Below, piece by piece: positions 7,705 through 14,690 of a stretch of DNA of 14,738 nt. Both the position numbers and the translations under genes were made by a program. This stretch comes from Desulfobacterales bacterium (lineage in GTDB: Bacteria > Desulfobacterota > DSM-4660 > Desulfatiglandales > JALVZP01): NCBI GenBank assembly GCA_027064285.1, contig JAMOPX010000107.1, positions 1 to 14,738 on the forward strand. The letters are read 5' to 3'. Numbering within the stretch: the stretch's first letter is position 1; each line of letters begins with the position of its first letter. The notes beneath the pieces were generated by a model. It ran no database searches, was not told the origin of the DNA, and saw nothing but the letters and a program-made list of their open reading frames with translations.

Positions 7705-8820
7705 TTATCTATCCATAAGTTCTATAAAAATGTCAAATAGGTAATTAGCATCGTGTGGGCCTGGAGAGGCTTCAGGATGATACTGCACAGAAAAGGCAGA
7801 AAGCCTTTCATGCATAATTCCCTCAAGTGTATCGTCATTTAGATTTATATGAGTAATCTCTACTTCCTCTGGTAAAGTGCTTGCATCCACACAGAAGCCA
7901 TGATTTTGAGAGGTAATCTCTACTCTGCCTGTTCTTAAATTTTTTACTGGTTGATTTGCCCCTCTATGCCCAAACTTAAGTTTATAGGTTTTTGCACCAA
8001 GTGCAAGAGAAAGCAACTGATGACCAAGACATATTCCAAATATTGGTCTTTTCCCTAACTGGGATCTTATAGTCTCTATGGCATAGTGTAAAGGGGCTGG
8101 ATCTCCTGGCCCATTGCTTAAAAAAAGTCCGTCAGGTTCGAGCATATCTATGGTTTCAAAATCAGTATATGCGGGCAAAATCAAGATACTGCAATTCCTC
8201 TGTTCCAAGCATCTCAATATATTATATTTTATTCCATAATCCATAGCTATAACCTTAAATCTTTTGTTATCAGGCCATTTAAAGTTTTGAATATCCTCTG
8301 GCACAGCTTTTCCATTTTCCCAAAGCAGTGCTGTTTTATGAGTTACTTCCTTTACCAGATCTCTTCCTTTTATGTTAGGTGCATTTTTCGCCTTTTGCAC
8401 CAAGGAGTCAGGGTCAAGGTCATAGGTAGAAATAGCTCCTTTCATGGCTCCCTGAAGTCTTATATGCCTTGTAAGAGCTCTTGTATCTATCCCCTCTATT
8501 CCCGGCACATCCCACCTCTTCAGGTAGTCTGCAAGGCTCATTTTAGATCTCCAGTTGCTCGGATATTCCTGATATTCTTTTACAACAAACGCAGTGACCT
8601 GAACCTTTTCTGATTCTATATCTTCATAATTGGTTCCATAATTACCGATAAGAGGGTAGGTCATAGTAACTATCTGGCCACAATAAGAAGGATCTGTGAG
8701 TATCTCCTGATACCCTGTCATACTTGTATTAAATACGACTTCTCCTGTGACCTCACAAGGACCTGTAAAGGAACGTCCCCAAAAAATTGTGCCGTCTTCT
8801 AATGCAAGAAGTGCCTTCAT
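7705..8820 (-). CDS. carA: carbamoyl-phosphate synthase, small (glutaminase) subunit
   Basis: The 371-residue glutaminase subunit, which releases ammonia for CarB. The N-terminal CarA-specific domain has ALLALEDGTIFWGRSF, VFNTSMTGYQEILTDPSY and GIEGIDTRALTRHIR. The class I amidotransferase domain follows, with FLSNGPGDPAP, the nucleophile Cys264 in GICLGHQ, and the His/Glu of the triad in QYHPEASPGPHD. The length is normal for the family. The ATG at 8820 has AGGA four bases upstream (8825-8828 on this strand). It is the first gene of carA-carB-purF. The upstream region carries two strong inverted repeats; one overlaps a TATAAT box, so repression at this promoter is plausible but inferred. Confidence 0.96.
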   Translation of the reverse strand: MKALLALEDGTIFWGRSFTGPCEVTGEVVFNTSMTGYQEILTDPSYCGQIVTMTYPLIGNYGTNYEDIESEKVQVTAFVVKEYQEYPSNWRSKMSLADYLKRWDVPGIEGIDTRALTRHIRLQGAMKGAISTYDLDPDSLVQKAKNAPNIKGRDLVKEVTHKTALLWENGKAVPEDIQNFKWPDNKRFKVIAMDYGIKYNILRCLEQRNCSILILPAYTDFETIDMLEPDGLFLSNGPGDPAPLHYAIETIRSQLGKRPIFGICLGHQLLSLALGAKTYKLKFGHRGANQPVKNLRTGRVEITSQNHGFCVDASTLPEEVEITHINLNDDTLEGIMHERLSAFSVQYHPEASPGPHDANYLFDIFIELMDR

Positions 8821-8844
8821 TTTGTCCTGCTATTTTTTAAGTTG

Positions 8845-8872
8845 TAATTATCCGCATAATTGCGGATAATTA
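8845..8872. promoter_or_regulatory. operator-like inverted repeat overlapping the carA -10 region
   Basis: The arms TAATTATCCGCA and TGCGGATAATTA are perfect 12-base complements separated by TAAT. On the minus strand a TATAAT (8874-8869) overlaps the outer end, 49 bases upstream of the carA start. I see no well-placed -35. A perfect palindrome on a likely -10 box fits a repressor site; the protein is unknown. Confidence 0.5.
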
Positions 8873-8913
8873 TAGTAATAAATTGTTTTCCTTTATAGTA
8901 TTCTGCAAGATTT
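8855..8913 (+). repeat. dispersed AT-rich repeat, copy B (upstream of carA)
   Basis: This matches copy A at 207-277 block by block (ATAATTG.GGATAA, AAATTGTTTTC, TTATAGTATTCTGCAA), with about 12 bases fewer between the second and third blocks. Relative to its downstream gene it is inverted compared with copy A: copy A reads toward mrp, while copy B reads away from carA. It sits within the pair of inverted repeats. Confidence 0.6.
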
Positions 8914-8935
8914 GATATTTTGCGGAATACTATAA
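8893..8935. repeat. long inverted repeat upstream of carA
   Basis: The arms TTATAGTATTCTGCAA (8893-8908) and TTGCGGAATACTATAA (8920-8935) are complementary at 15 of 16 positions, and the odd one can pair G-U in RNA. The spacer is 11 bases. The TTGCGGA core recurs in the neighbouring inverted repeat at 8845-8872. It could be a second operator or the folded end of a small mobile sequence. There is no T-run after it, so it is not a typical terminator. Confidence 0.55.
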
Positions 8936-9007
8936 TACTGTGTTGTCGTCAAGAAAAAGATCTCTCATCGGGAATCAGAAAATGCAATATAATACTAAGA
9001 CTATTTT

Positions 9008-9031
9008 AAAATTTTTCTAAAGAAAAATTTT
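9008..9031. repeat. AT-only hairpin in the carA-lhgO gap
   Basis: AAAATTTTTC and GAAAAATTTT are perfect 10-base complements around the loop TAAA. The stem has a single G-C pair, so it is a weak RNA hairpin. It might mark the border between the carA and lhgO control regions. No function can be assigned. Confidence 0.35.
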
Positions 9032-9041
9032 TATTGAATCT

Positions 9042-9070
9042 TTTACAGTAAAAAAGATAGTGTGGATAAT
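9042..9070 (+). promoter_or_regulatory. sigma70-type promoter toward lhgO
   Basis: TTTACA at 9042-9047 and GATAAT at 9065-9070 are exactly 17 bases apart, and each matches the consensus at 5 of 6 positions. Transcription would start near 9077 and give lhgO an unusually long leader of about 215 bases that includes the structured block at 9165-9280. Confidence 0.5.
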
Positions 9071-9164
9071 AGATTCCCACGCTAAAATTTATAAGGTGAA
9101 TGCATAATTTAGTGTTGGTATTATACATTATAAAAAATATTTACAGAATAGTATCGATGTTAGT

Positions 9165-9280
9165 TCCTGCACCTAGTGTAGGGGCTATGGGTGGCCAAAA
9201 ACCGCCAGGTGGGGCTGGCCATCCTGAAGAGGCGGAATACAAATACCTCACCCAAAATTGCACTAATGTGCAGTTTTGTT
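9165..9280 (+). ncRNA. GC-rich structured block before lhgO (leader RNA or IS605 remnant)
   Basis: This block is much richer in GC than the DNA on either side and holds several possible helices. They are CCTA/TAGG at 9172-9182, GGGTGGCCA (9189-9197) with TGGCCATCC (9216-9224), CCGCC (9202-9206) with GGCGG (9231-9235), and GGTGGGG (9208-9214) with CCTCACC (9246-9252). Some exclude each other. A hairpin at 9253-9278 ends it. A 60-codon open frame crosses it (9100-9282) and in this part reads VPAPSVGAMGGQKPPGGAGH, which resembles a low-complexity transposase tail more than a folded protein. Either a structured leader or a decayed TnpB/omegaRNA end would explain it. I recognise no known riboswitch. 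Confidence 0.28.
9253..9278 (+). promoter_or_regulatory. hairpin directly upstream of the lhgO ribosome site
   Basis: CAAAATTGCAC and GTGCAGTTTTG pair over 11 bases, with one G-U, around the loop TAAT. The T-run on the 3' arm gives it a terminator-like look. It ends three bases before the AGCAGG ribosome site (9282-9287) of lhgO, so it could act as an attenuator, insulate lhgO from upstream transcripts, or simply end the preceding element. Confidence 0.4.
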
Positions 9281-9294
9281 AAGCAGGTATCTAA

Positions 9295-10497
9295 TTGTTT
9301 CATAAATACTATGACTATTTAATTGTAGGTGCAGGCATAGTTGGTTTAACCATAGCTTATGAACTAATAAAAAGAGACTCAAGTTTATCTATTGCTGTAG
9401 TTGAAAAGGAAAATGAGGTTGCAGAGCACGCAAGTGGAAGAAATAGTGGTATCTTACATGCAGGTTTTTATTATACTCCAAATAGCTTAAAAGCAAAATT
9501 GACAGCAAAGGGAAATAGATTAATGAAGGAATTTTGTAAGAATCATGGAATTCTGATAAAAGAGACACAAAAAGTTATTTTGTCAAAAAACGAAGAGGAA
9601 TTAAAAACTCTATATGAGTTAAAAAGAAGAGCAGAAAAAAATGGGATTAATGTAGAAATAATTGATGAAAATGAACTTCAAAAAATTGAGCCTAATGCAA
9701 AAACATTTGCAAAGGCTCTTTATTCTCCAACAACTGCCAGTGTAAATCCTAAAATAGTTTGCTTAAAACTTAAAGAAATATTAAAAAGCAAAGGTGTAGA
9801 TTTTTACTTTAATACTAATTTTTTTAAAACTATTTTCAAATACAAATACCTTATTAACGCTGCAGGAGCTTATGCTGATAAGATAGCTAAGATGTTTGGA
9901 AAGGGAAAAGATTTTGTGCTTATCCCTTTTAAGGGTATTTATCTTAAGTATATTCCAGAAGATGAAAAAAGTAGCATAAAAACAAACATATATCCTGTTC
10001 CTAATCTTGCTAACCCATTTCTTGGAATTCATTTTACAATTACTTCAGAAGGGATAATAAAGATTGGTCCTACTGCTACTCCAGCTTTTTGGAGAGAAAA
10101 CTATAAGGGATTTAAAAATTTTAACTTAAAAGAATTTCTTGAAACCATATTTTATGATACAAAACTATTTATCTTAAATTCTTTCAATTTTAGAAAATTA
10201 GCTTTTGAGGAGATAAAATATTATAAAAAGGTTAAATTGATCAAAAAAGCTAAAGAGCTTGTTAAAAATCTAAAAGGAAAATTTATCCCTCTACCAGTGG
10301 GTATAAGAGCTCAGCTACTGAATATTAAAACAAATCAGCTTGTTCAAGATTTTGTTGTTGAGCATGGTAAAAATTCTATTCATATCTTAAATGCTGTTAG
10401 TCCAGCATTTACAAGTAGTTTTGCATTTGCTGAATTTATAGTAGATAAGATTAAAAAAAATAAAGGAGTTAAAAACAGTTCATTTTTCGTAAAATAA
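9295..10497 (+). CDS. lhgO: L-2-hydroxyglutarate oxidase-like FAD enzyme
   Basis: An FAD-dependent oxidoreductase of the DAO superfamily, LhgO group. Known members oxidise L-2-hydroxyglutarate to 2-oxoglutarate and pass electrons to the quinone pool. The 400 residues show the dinucleotide-binding GAGIVG at 12-17, the group signature ASGRNSGILHAGFYY at 46-60, INAAGAYADKIAKMFG near 187-202, PVPNLANPFLGIHFT and the end block VVEHGKNSIHILNAVSPAF. Between VDFYFNTNF and YLINAAG the chain looks about 20 residues shorter than usual, as if a beta hairpin were missing. The start is a TTG, 7 bases after AGCAGG; no upstream ATG fits. The gene is lysine-rich and clearly more AT-rich than its neighbours. 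With its own promoter and terminator, that suggests later acquisition. The substrate is inferred from family. Confidence 0.82.
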   Translation: MFHKYYDYLIVGAGIVGLTIAYELIKRDSSLSIAVVEKENEVAEHASGRNSGILHAGFYYTPNSLKAKLTAKGNRLMKEFCKNHGILIKETQKVILSKNEEELKTLYELKRRAEKNGINVEIIDENELQKIEPNAKTFAKALYSPTTASVNPKIVCLKLKEILKSKGVDFYFNTNFFKTIFKYKYLINAAGAYADKIAKMFGKGKDFVLIPFKGIYLKYIPEDEKSSIKTNIYPVPNLANPFLGIHFTITSEGIIKIGPTATPAFWRENYKGFKNFNLKEFLETIFYDTKLFILNSFNFRKLAFEEIKYYKKVKLIKKAKELVKNLKGKFIPLPVGIRAQLLNIKTNQLVQDFVVEHGKNSIHILNAVSPAFTSSFAFAEFIVDKIKKNKGVKNSSFFVK

Positions 10498-10508
10498 CTG
10501 TTTTTATT
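10471..10508 (+). terminator. intrinsic terminator overlapping the lhgO stop
   Basis: AAAAACAGTT (10471-10480) pairs with AACTGTTTTT (10496-10505). The interior ATTTT and AAAAT extend the stem around the loop TCGT, leaving one bulged C. The 3' arm runs into TTTTTATT. The TAA stop of lhgO lies inside the hairpin. It separates lhgO from the hisD operon and could work in both directions. Confidence 0.65.
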
Positions 10509-10552
10509 CAATAGAGGGCTTATGTGTGATTACCGATGAAGCAGATGAGTCC

Positions 10553-10581
10553 TTGACAAAATGGGAATGCCTACGTAAAAA
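10553..10581 (+). promoter_or_regulatory. sigma70-type promoter for the hisD operon
   Basis: A perfect -35, TTGACA, at 10553-10558 is followed after 17 bases by TAAAAA (4 of 6) at 10576-10581. Transcription would begin near 10588, just before the ribosome site GAGGAAGG at 10597-10604. The position supports starting hisD at 10610 rather than at the in-frame GTG at 10526. Confidence 0.5.
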
Positions 10582-10609
10582 GGTGCAAATAAAATTGAGG
10601 AAGGCAGAC

Positions 10610-11932
10610 ATGGAAATAAAGCTTTTTCGCATAAACCAGCTTAGTGATGCAGAAAAAGAAAAACTAATGCAGAGATCTATGCAGGATGTTGCCTCTATAT
10701 ATGACTATGTGAGAGAGATAATATATGATGTGAGAGATAGAAAAGATAAATCTTTGGTAGAAAGTCTTAAAGAAATAAAAAAAGGGATTTCAGAGGAAGA
10801 ACTTCTTGTAAGCGAGGAGGAAATAAAACAGGCTTATGAAAAAGTGGATAAAAAACTTGTAGATTATCTGAGAATTGCATCTGAAAACATAAAGAAATTT
10901 CATTCTGGTCAGCTTGAAAAAGAACTATGGGCTATTAAAGTATCAGAAGGCATAATAGCAGGAAGACTTGCGAGACCTATAGAAAAAGCAGGCTGCTATG
11001 TGCCTGGTGGTATAGCTTCTTATCCGAGCTCTGTTTTAATGTGCACTATTCCGGCAAAAGTAGCAGGTGTAAAAGAGGTGTTTATTGCTACTCCACCGCA
11101 GAAAGGGATGAACATTAACCCATTGGTTCTGGTTGCTGCGGATCTTGTCGGTATTAACAGAATTTTTAAAATAGGTGGCCCTTGGGCAATAGCAGCTTTT
11201 GCAGTTGGCACAAATGTGATTCCAAAAGTTGATAAAATAGTTGGCCCAGGAAATAAGTATGTAACTGCAGCAAAGATGATTGTTTATTCCTTAGGAATGG
11301 TAGATATTGATATGCCCGCAGGACCCAGCGAAGCACTAATAATAGCGGATGAATCTGCTAATCCTGAGTGGCTGGCAGTTGATTTTCTCTCTCAGATAGA
11401 ACATGATCCTGATTCGTCAGCTATACTTATAAGTACAAGCGAAAAGATTGCTCAAGAGGTAGCTCAAATAATATCAGCCAAATATGAACAGCTCCCAAGA
11501 AAAGAGATATATGAGTCGTCACTTTCCAAGTATTCCTACATTCTTATAGCAAAGGACATAGAAGAAGCTGTAGAATTTGCAAATGAATATGCACCTGAAC
11601 ACTTACAGATAGTTACAAAAGAGCCATTTTTGGTGCTTCAGAAAATAAAACATGCTGGTTCCATATTCTTGGGGGCCTATGCTCCTGTTCCAGTAGGAGA
11701 CTATGCCTCTGGAACAAACCATGTGCTTCCCACTGGAAAAGGAGCAAAAATGTTTTCAGGGCTCTCTGTAGATGATTTTATAAAAAAGCCCACATTCCAG
11801 TACATAACCAAAGACGGGCTTGAAAATTTAAAGGATGTGGTTGTAGGACTTGCTAAAGAAGAAGGACTTCCAATGCATGCAGAGGCCGTGAAGGTTAGAT
11901 TTGATGGATGCGACTGCATTAAAAAGGCTTAA
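10610..11932 (+). CDS. hisD: histidinol dehydrogenase
   Basis: A zinc enzyme that performs the last two steps of histidine synthesis, oxidising L-histidinol to histidine with NAD. From the ATG at 10610 it has 440 residues, the usual family length; GAGGAAGG lies five bases upstream. The zinc ligands Gln262, His265 (SQIEHD), Asp364 (GDYASG) and His423 (MHAEA) are all present at the spacing of the E. coli enzyme, as are the catalytic Glu330-His331 (APEHLQI). Other blocks are CYVPGG, YPSSVLMC, KIVGPGNKYVTAAK and DMPAGPSEALI. No other his gene is near; instead the 3' end overlaps a glycolate-oxidase-like gene. HisD relatives such as sulfopropanediol dehydrogenase act on other alcohols, so a catabolic role is possible, though the active site looks like true HisD. 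Confidence 0.9.
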   Translation: MEIKLFRINQLSDAEKEKLMQRSMQDVASIYDYVREIIYDVRDRKDKSLVESLKEIKKGISEEELLVSEEEIKQAYEKVDKKLVDYLRIASENIKKFHSGQLEKELWAIKVSEGIIAGRLARPIEKAGCYVPGGIASYPSSVLMCTIPAKVAGVKEVFIATPPQKGMNINPLVLVAADLVGINRIFKIGGPWAIAAFAVGTNVIPKVDKIVGPGNKYVTAAKMIVYSLGMVDIDMPAGPSEALIIADESANPEWLAVDFLSQIEHDPDSSAILISTSEKIAQEVAQIISAKYEQLPRKEIYESSLSKYSYILIAKDIEEAVEFANEYAPEHLQIVTKEPFLVLQKIKHAGSIFLGAYAPVPVGDYASGTNHVLPTGKGAKMFSGLSVDDFIKKPTFQYITKDGLENLKDVVVGLAKEEGLPMHAEAVKVRFDGCDCIKKA

Positions 11933-13280
11933 AAATGTAGTAGGAAAAAATGGATACTTAGATTCTACAGCAGATCTACTTTCCTATTCCTATGATGCCA
12001 CCACAGATTGGCAAGCAGTTCCTGAAATTGTGCTCTTTCCAGAAAATAGAAGACAAGTTTCAGAGATAATGAAAATCGCTTTTGATTTTGAAATCCCTGT
12101 AACTATAAGAGGAGCAGGGACAAATGTGAGTGGAGGTTCAATACCAGTATCTGGTGGTATAGTGTTGTGCACTACACGAATGAACAGGATACTGGAACTT
12201 AGCAAAGAAAATCTGTATGTTCATGTGGAAGCAGGGGTTGTTTTAAATGACCTATATGAATTTTTGAAAAAACACGGTCTTTTTTTTCCTCCAGATCCTC
12301 AGAGTTTTCTTGCAGCCACTGTTGGAGGCTGTATCTCCGAGAATGCTGGTGGCCCATATGCAATAAAATATGGAGTAACCAAACATTATCTCTTGGGTAT
12401 TACAGCAGTCCTTGCAGATGGAAAGATCCTTGAATTTGGTGGAAGAACCCTAAAGAATGTTGCTGGATACGATTTATGCCAGCTTGTTTGTGGATCTGAA
12501 GGCACATTGGCAGTAGTCACTGATGCAATCCTTAGAGTAATACCTTTGCCAGAATATAAAAAGACTATAATAGCTGCTTTTAAAGATATAATAGATGCAG
12601 GAGAAATAGTCTCCCAAGTGATTTTAGAAGGGATCATTCCTGCAAAGATAGAACTCATGGACAATTGGATAATAAGAAGAATAGAAGAGTTTAATCCTAT
12701 TGGCTTGCCTGTTGATTCGGATGCCCTTTTGCTCTTTGAACTGGATGGAGAAAGAGATTCAGTAGAAAAAACAGCTCAAAAGGTCTTTGATATATGCAAA
12801 AAAAGCCAATCACTTACAAAGCTGGAGATAGCTGAATCTGAGAGTGATGCAGAAAAGATATGGAATGCCAGAAGAGCTGGATTTTCTGCCATATTCAGCT
12901 ATGCTCCAACCGTACTGGCAGAAGATATTGTTGTGCCACGCAAGAGATTACCGGAATTGATCCTTAAAATAAGAGAGATCTCAGAAAAATATGATCTCAC
13001 AATCGTGGTTATAGGTCATGCAGGAGATGGGAACCTGCATCCAAGCGTGCTTACAGACATAAAAAACAGAGAGCATTATGAAAGAGCGCAAAAGGCAGTG
13101 GAGGAAATATTTAACTCTGCATTGGAGCTTGGAGGAACCATTTCTGGAGAACATGGAATAGGGCTTGAAAAAAGAAGATTTCTAAAAAAAGCTCTTCATT
13201 CTAAACATCTTGAGCTACTCAAAGCAGTAAAAGAAGTATTTGATCCTAAGGGAATACTTAATCCGGGAAAGATATGGTAA
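11904..13280 (+). CDS. glcD: FAD-linked 2-hydroxy-acid oxidase, GlcD/D-lactate dehydrogenase type
   Basis: The flavin subunit of a glycolate oxidase or D-lactate dehydrogenase type complex. The roughly 458 residues begin with a PCMH-type FAD domain: PENRRQVSEIMKIA, the binding loop RGAGTNVSGGSIP, TVGGCISENAGGP and NVAGYDLCQLVCGSEGTLA. The C-terminal FAD-oxidase domain carries VIGHAGDGNLHPS and GGTISGEHGIGLEKRRF, the metal and active-site motifs of the GlcD/DLD family. The ATG at 11904 (TTG at 11901 is also possible) lies inside the end of hisD, with AAGG at 11891-11894 as ribosome site, giving a 29-bp overlap. The following Fe-S gene overlaps by 7 bp, so the two proteins are very likely partners. 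Whether the substrate is glycolate, D-lactate or another 2-hydroxy acid cannot be told from sequence. Confidence 0.88.
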   Translation: MDATALKRLKNVVGKNGYLDSTADLLSYSYDATTDWQAVPEIVLFPENRRQVSEIMKIAFDFEIPVTIRGAGTNVSGGSIPVSGGIVLCTTRMNRILELSKENLYVHVEAGVVLNDLYEFLKKHGLFFPPDPQSFLAATVGGCISENAGGPYAIKYGVTKHYLLGITAVLADGKILEFGGRTLKNVAGYDLCQLVCGSEGTLAVVTDAILRVIPLPEYKKTIIAAFKDIIDAGEIVSQVILEGIIPAKIELMDNWIIRRIEEFNPIGLPVDSDALLLFELDGERDSVEKTAQKVFDICKKSQSLTKLEIAESESDAEKIWNARRAGFSAIFSYAPTVLAEDIVVPRKRLPELILKIREISEKYDLTIVVIGHAGDGNLHPSVLTDIKNREHYERAQKAVEEIFNSALELGGTISGEHGIGLEKRRFLKKALHSKHLELLKAVKEVFDPKGILNPGKIW

Positions 13281-14494
13281 AGAGAGGAGCTGAAACATGC
13301 ATGAAATGTGGTTTCTGCATGTCTGTGTGCCCTGTTTATCTGGTAGATCATGTAGAAACCCATGTGGCACGAGGCAGAAATATGCTCATAAATACTTGGG
13401 CAGAAGGTCTTATCCCTCCAATAGTATCTTATAAAGAAGCTCTTTATTTTTGTATCCTATGTGGTAGATGTGAGTCAGTATGCCCTGCAAAGGTTCCAAA
13501 TGTTGAGATTACCTTAGAAGCCAGAAATTCTCTTGTAAAAAGAAGAGGACTTGGACTTATACAGCAGATTATATATCAACTGCTTCTATACAAAAGAGGA
13601 TTTCTTGCGGGCCTGTTAAGGCTTATTTCTCATGTTCCTGGATTATCCCAAAAGGATGCGCCTCCACTAAGGCATATTGCTGATTCTTTTTTTCTGTTTT
13701 CAAAACCTATCTCTATACCAAAACTTAGGAAACCTTTCCTAAGAGAAAGGATTTCGTCCTTAAAGTCAAAAGAACAATCTAAGGAAATTGCTTTTTTCCC
13801 TGGCTGCGCATTTGAATTTATATATCCAGAGGTGGGAGAAAAGATCTTTCACCTTCTCAGGAGCTTAGGTCTAAACATAGAATATCCAGAAGGACTTTTA
13901 TGTTGTGGATATCCGGTTTACTGTGCAGGAGATAAAAATACAGCAAAAAAAATAGCCCTAAGGAACATAAAGATACTTTCAGACTACAAATTAATTATTA
14001 CAGGATGCGCTACATGTATGTCTGGACTAAGAGGATACAAAGATTGGTTTGAAGAGACAGATGAATATAAAAGCTTAGCTGAAGATGTTTCTTCTAAGGT
14101 AATGGCGCTATCTGAGTTCTTGGCCAATGAAAACTTTACCTTTAGCTCTGAATATTCTGGTTCAATTGTAACATATCATGATCCATGTCATATGAAATGG
14201 CATCATGCCATATATGATGAGCCTCGAAAGGTAATAAGTTCAATTAGCAGGATTAAATTTATTGAAATGAAGGATGAAGATATGTGCTGTGGACTTGGTG
14301 GTGCATTTGGAATCACACACAGGAATATAAGCTTAGAACTTCAAAGAAAAAAAATTGAATCTATCAAGGAAACCGGTGCCCGGATAGTTGTAACAGAATG
14401 CCCTGGATGTATGCTTCAAATAGCAGAGGGTATAAAAAGATTTTCTTTGCCTACACAAGTCCTTCATATTGCTGAACTTTTAATGACAGGCTAA
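13274..14494 (+). CDS. glcF: Fe-S oxidoreductase subunit, GlcF type
   Basis: The electron-transfer partner of the upstream flavoprotein. The 406 residues start with two [4Fe-4S] ferredoxin motifs: Cys9, 12, 15 and 19 (CMKCGFCMSVCP) and Cys60, 63, 66 and 70 (CILCGRCESVCP). Two CCG domains follow. The first has FFPGCAFEF, LLCCGYPVYCAG and GCATCMSG; the second has YHDPCHMKWHH, MCCGLGGAFG and ECPGCMLQI. This layout is that of GlcF and related heterodisulfide-reductase-like subunits. No membrane segment is obvious, so the complex is probably cytoplasmic or peripheral. GGGA at 13265-13268 is a ribosome site, and the ATG overlaps the preceding stop as ATGGTAA, a sign of coupled translation. I see no strong terminator after the gene. 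The electron acceptor is unknown. Confidence 0.9.
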   Translation: MVKRGAETCMKCGFCMSVCPVYLVDHVETHVARGRNMLINTWAEGLIPPIVSYKEALYFCILCGRCESVCPAKVPNVEITLEARNSLVKRRGLGLIQQIIYQLLLYKRGFLAGLLRLISHVPGLSQKDAPPLRHIADSFFLFSKPISIPKLRKPFLRERISSLKSKEQSKEIAFFPGCAFEFIYPEVGEKIFHLLRSLGLNIEYPEGLLCCGYPVYCAGDKNTAKKIALRNIKILSDYKLIITGCATCMSGLRGYKDWFEETDEYKSLAEDVSSKVMALSEFLANENFTFSSEYSGSIVTYHDPCHMKWHHAIYDEPRKVISSISRIKFIEMKDEDMCCGLGGAFGITHRNISLELQRKKIESIKETGARIVVTECPGCMLQIAEGIKRFSLPTQVLHIAELLMTG

Positions 14495-14496
14495 AA

Positions 14497-14568
14497 CCTC
14501 CACTTTTCAAAGCGGGATACAGCCCGGAACTCCGAAGGGATGTTAACTTTGAATCAGTATTGGTATAA
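14497..14568 (+). pseudogene. possible transposase-tail coding remnant
   Basis: Directly after glcF the frame beginning at 14497 reads PPLFKAGYSPELRRD and so on to a TAA at 14566-14568, with no start codon. The first part resembles the PPFRAG-type ends of some TnpB proteins. The stretch at 14497-14540 is richer in GC than its surroundings and has small palindromes (CGGG/CCCG, CGGA/TCCG). This is a weak call from a short match. Confidence 0.2.
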
Positions 14569-14615
14569 GATTATATCTAAACTTTCCTAAAGGGTTATTT
14601 TAAATCAGTATTGGT
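14552..14615 (+). repeat. 13-bp direct repeat pair downstream of glcF
   Basis: AATCAGTATTGGT occurs at 14552-14564 and again at 14603-14615, 51 bases apart. Both lie between two possible IS605-type remnants. They may be duplicated element ends; two copies alone do not make a CRISPR array. Confidence 0.5.
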
Positions 14616-14620
14616 TAGTT

Positions 14621-14690
14621 GTGATTACAAAAATCCACGTCAGAAAGCCCATAAGCTTCAGCTATGGGATGAATGGCGTATCATTCATTA
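14621..14690 (+). mobile_element. IS200/IS605-type end hairpin (second remnant)
   Basis: CCCATA-A-GC (14648-14656) pairs with GCTATGGG (14661-14668) around the loop TTCA, with one bulged A. It is followed by GATGAATGGC. The architecture is the same as the hairpin at 98-119: an eight-pair stem starting CCCA, a four-base loop and GGGA after it. The frame through it reads VRKPISFSYG, like a TnpB C-terminus running into its terminal hairpin. The left part is degenerate and the exact boundaries are not visible. The remaining bases to the window end are AT-rich, with no recognisable gene. Confidence 0.45.

Noticed and set aside
9100..9282. A 60-codon open frame starting ATGCAT before lhgO
   Set aside because: The first half is ordinary AT-rich intergenic sequence and the second is the GC-rich structured block. 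The ribosome-site spacing is too short (about two bases), and the frame runs through the 9253-9278 hairpin. It is not listed as a gene.
10536..10560. GATGAAGCAGATGAGTCC looked like part of a hammerhead ribozyme core (CTGATGAG)
   Set aside because: The key CTGATGA is CAGATGA here, and no GAAA with a closing stem and cleavage triplet is found nearby.
10526..10609. A 28-codon N-terminal extension of HisD from a GTG
   Set aside because: It would make HisD longer than the family, contains the likely -35/-10 promoter, and lacks a good ribosome site, while the ATG at 10610 has GAGGAAGG five bases upstream.
14552..14615. The direct repeats after glcF as a CRISPR fragment
   Set aside because: There are only two 13-base copies with no palindromic repeat structure and no cas genes; duplicated element ends are the simpler reading.
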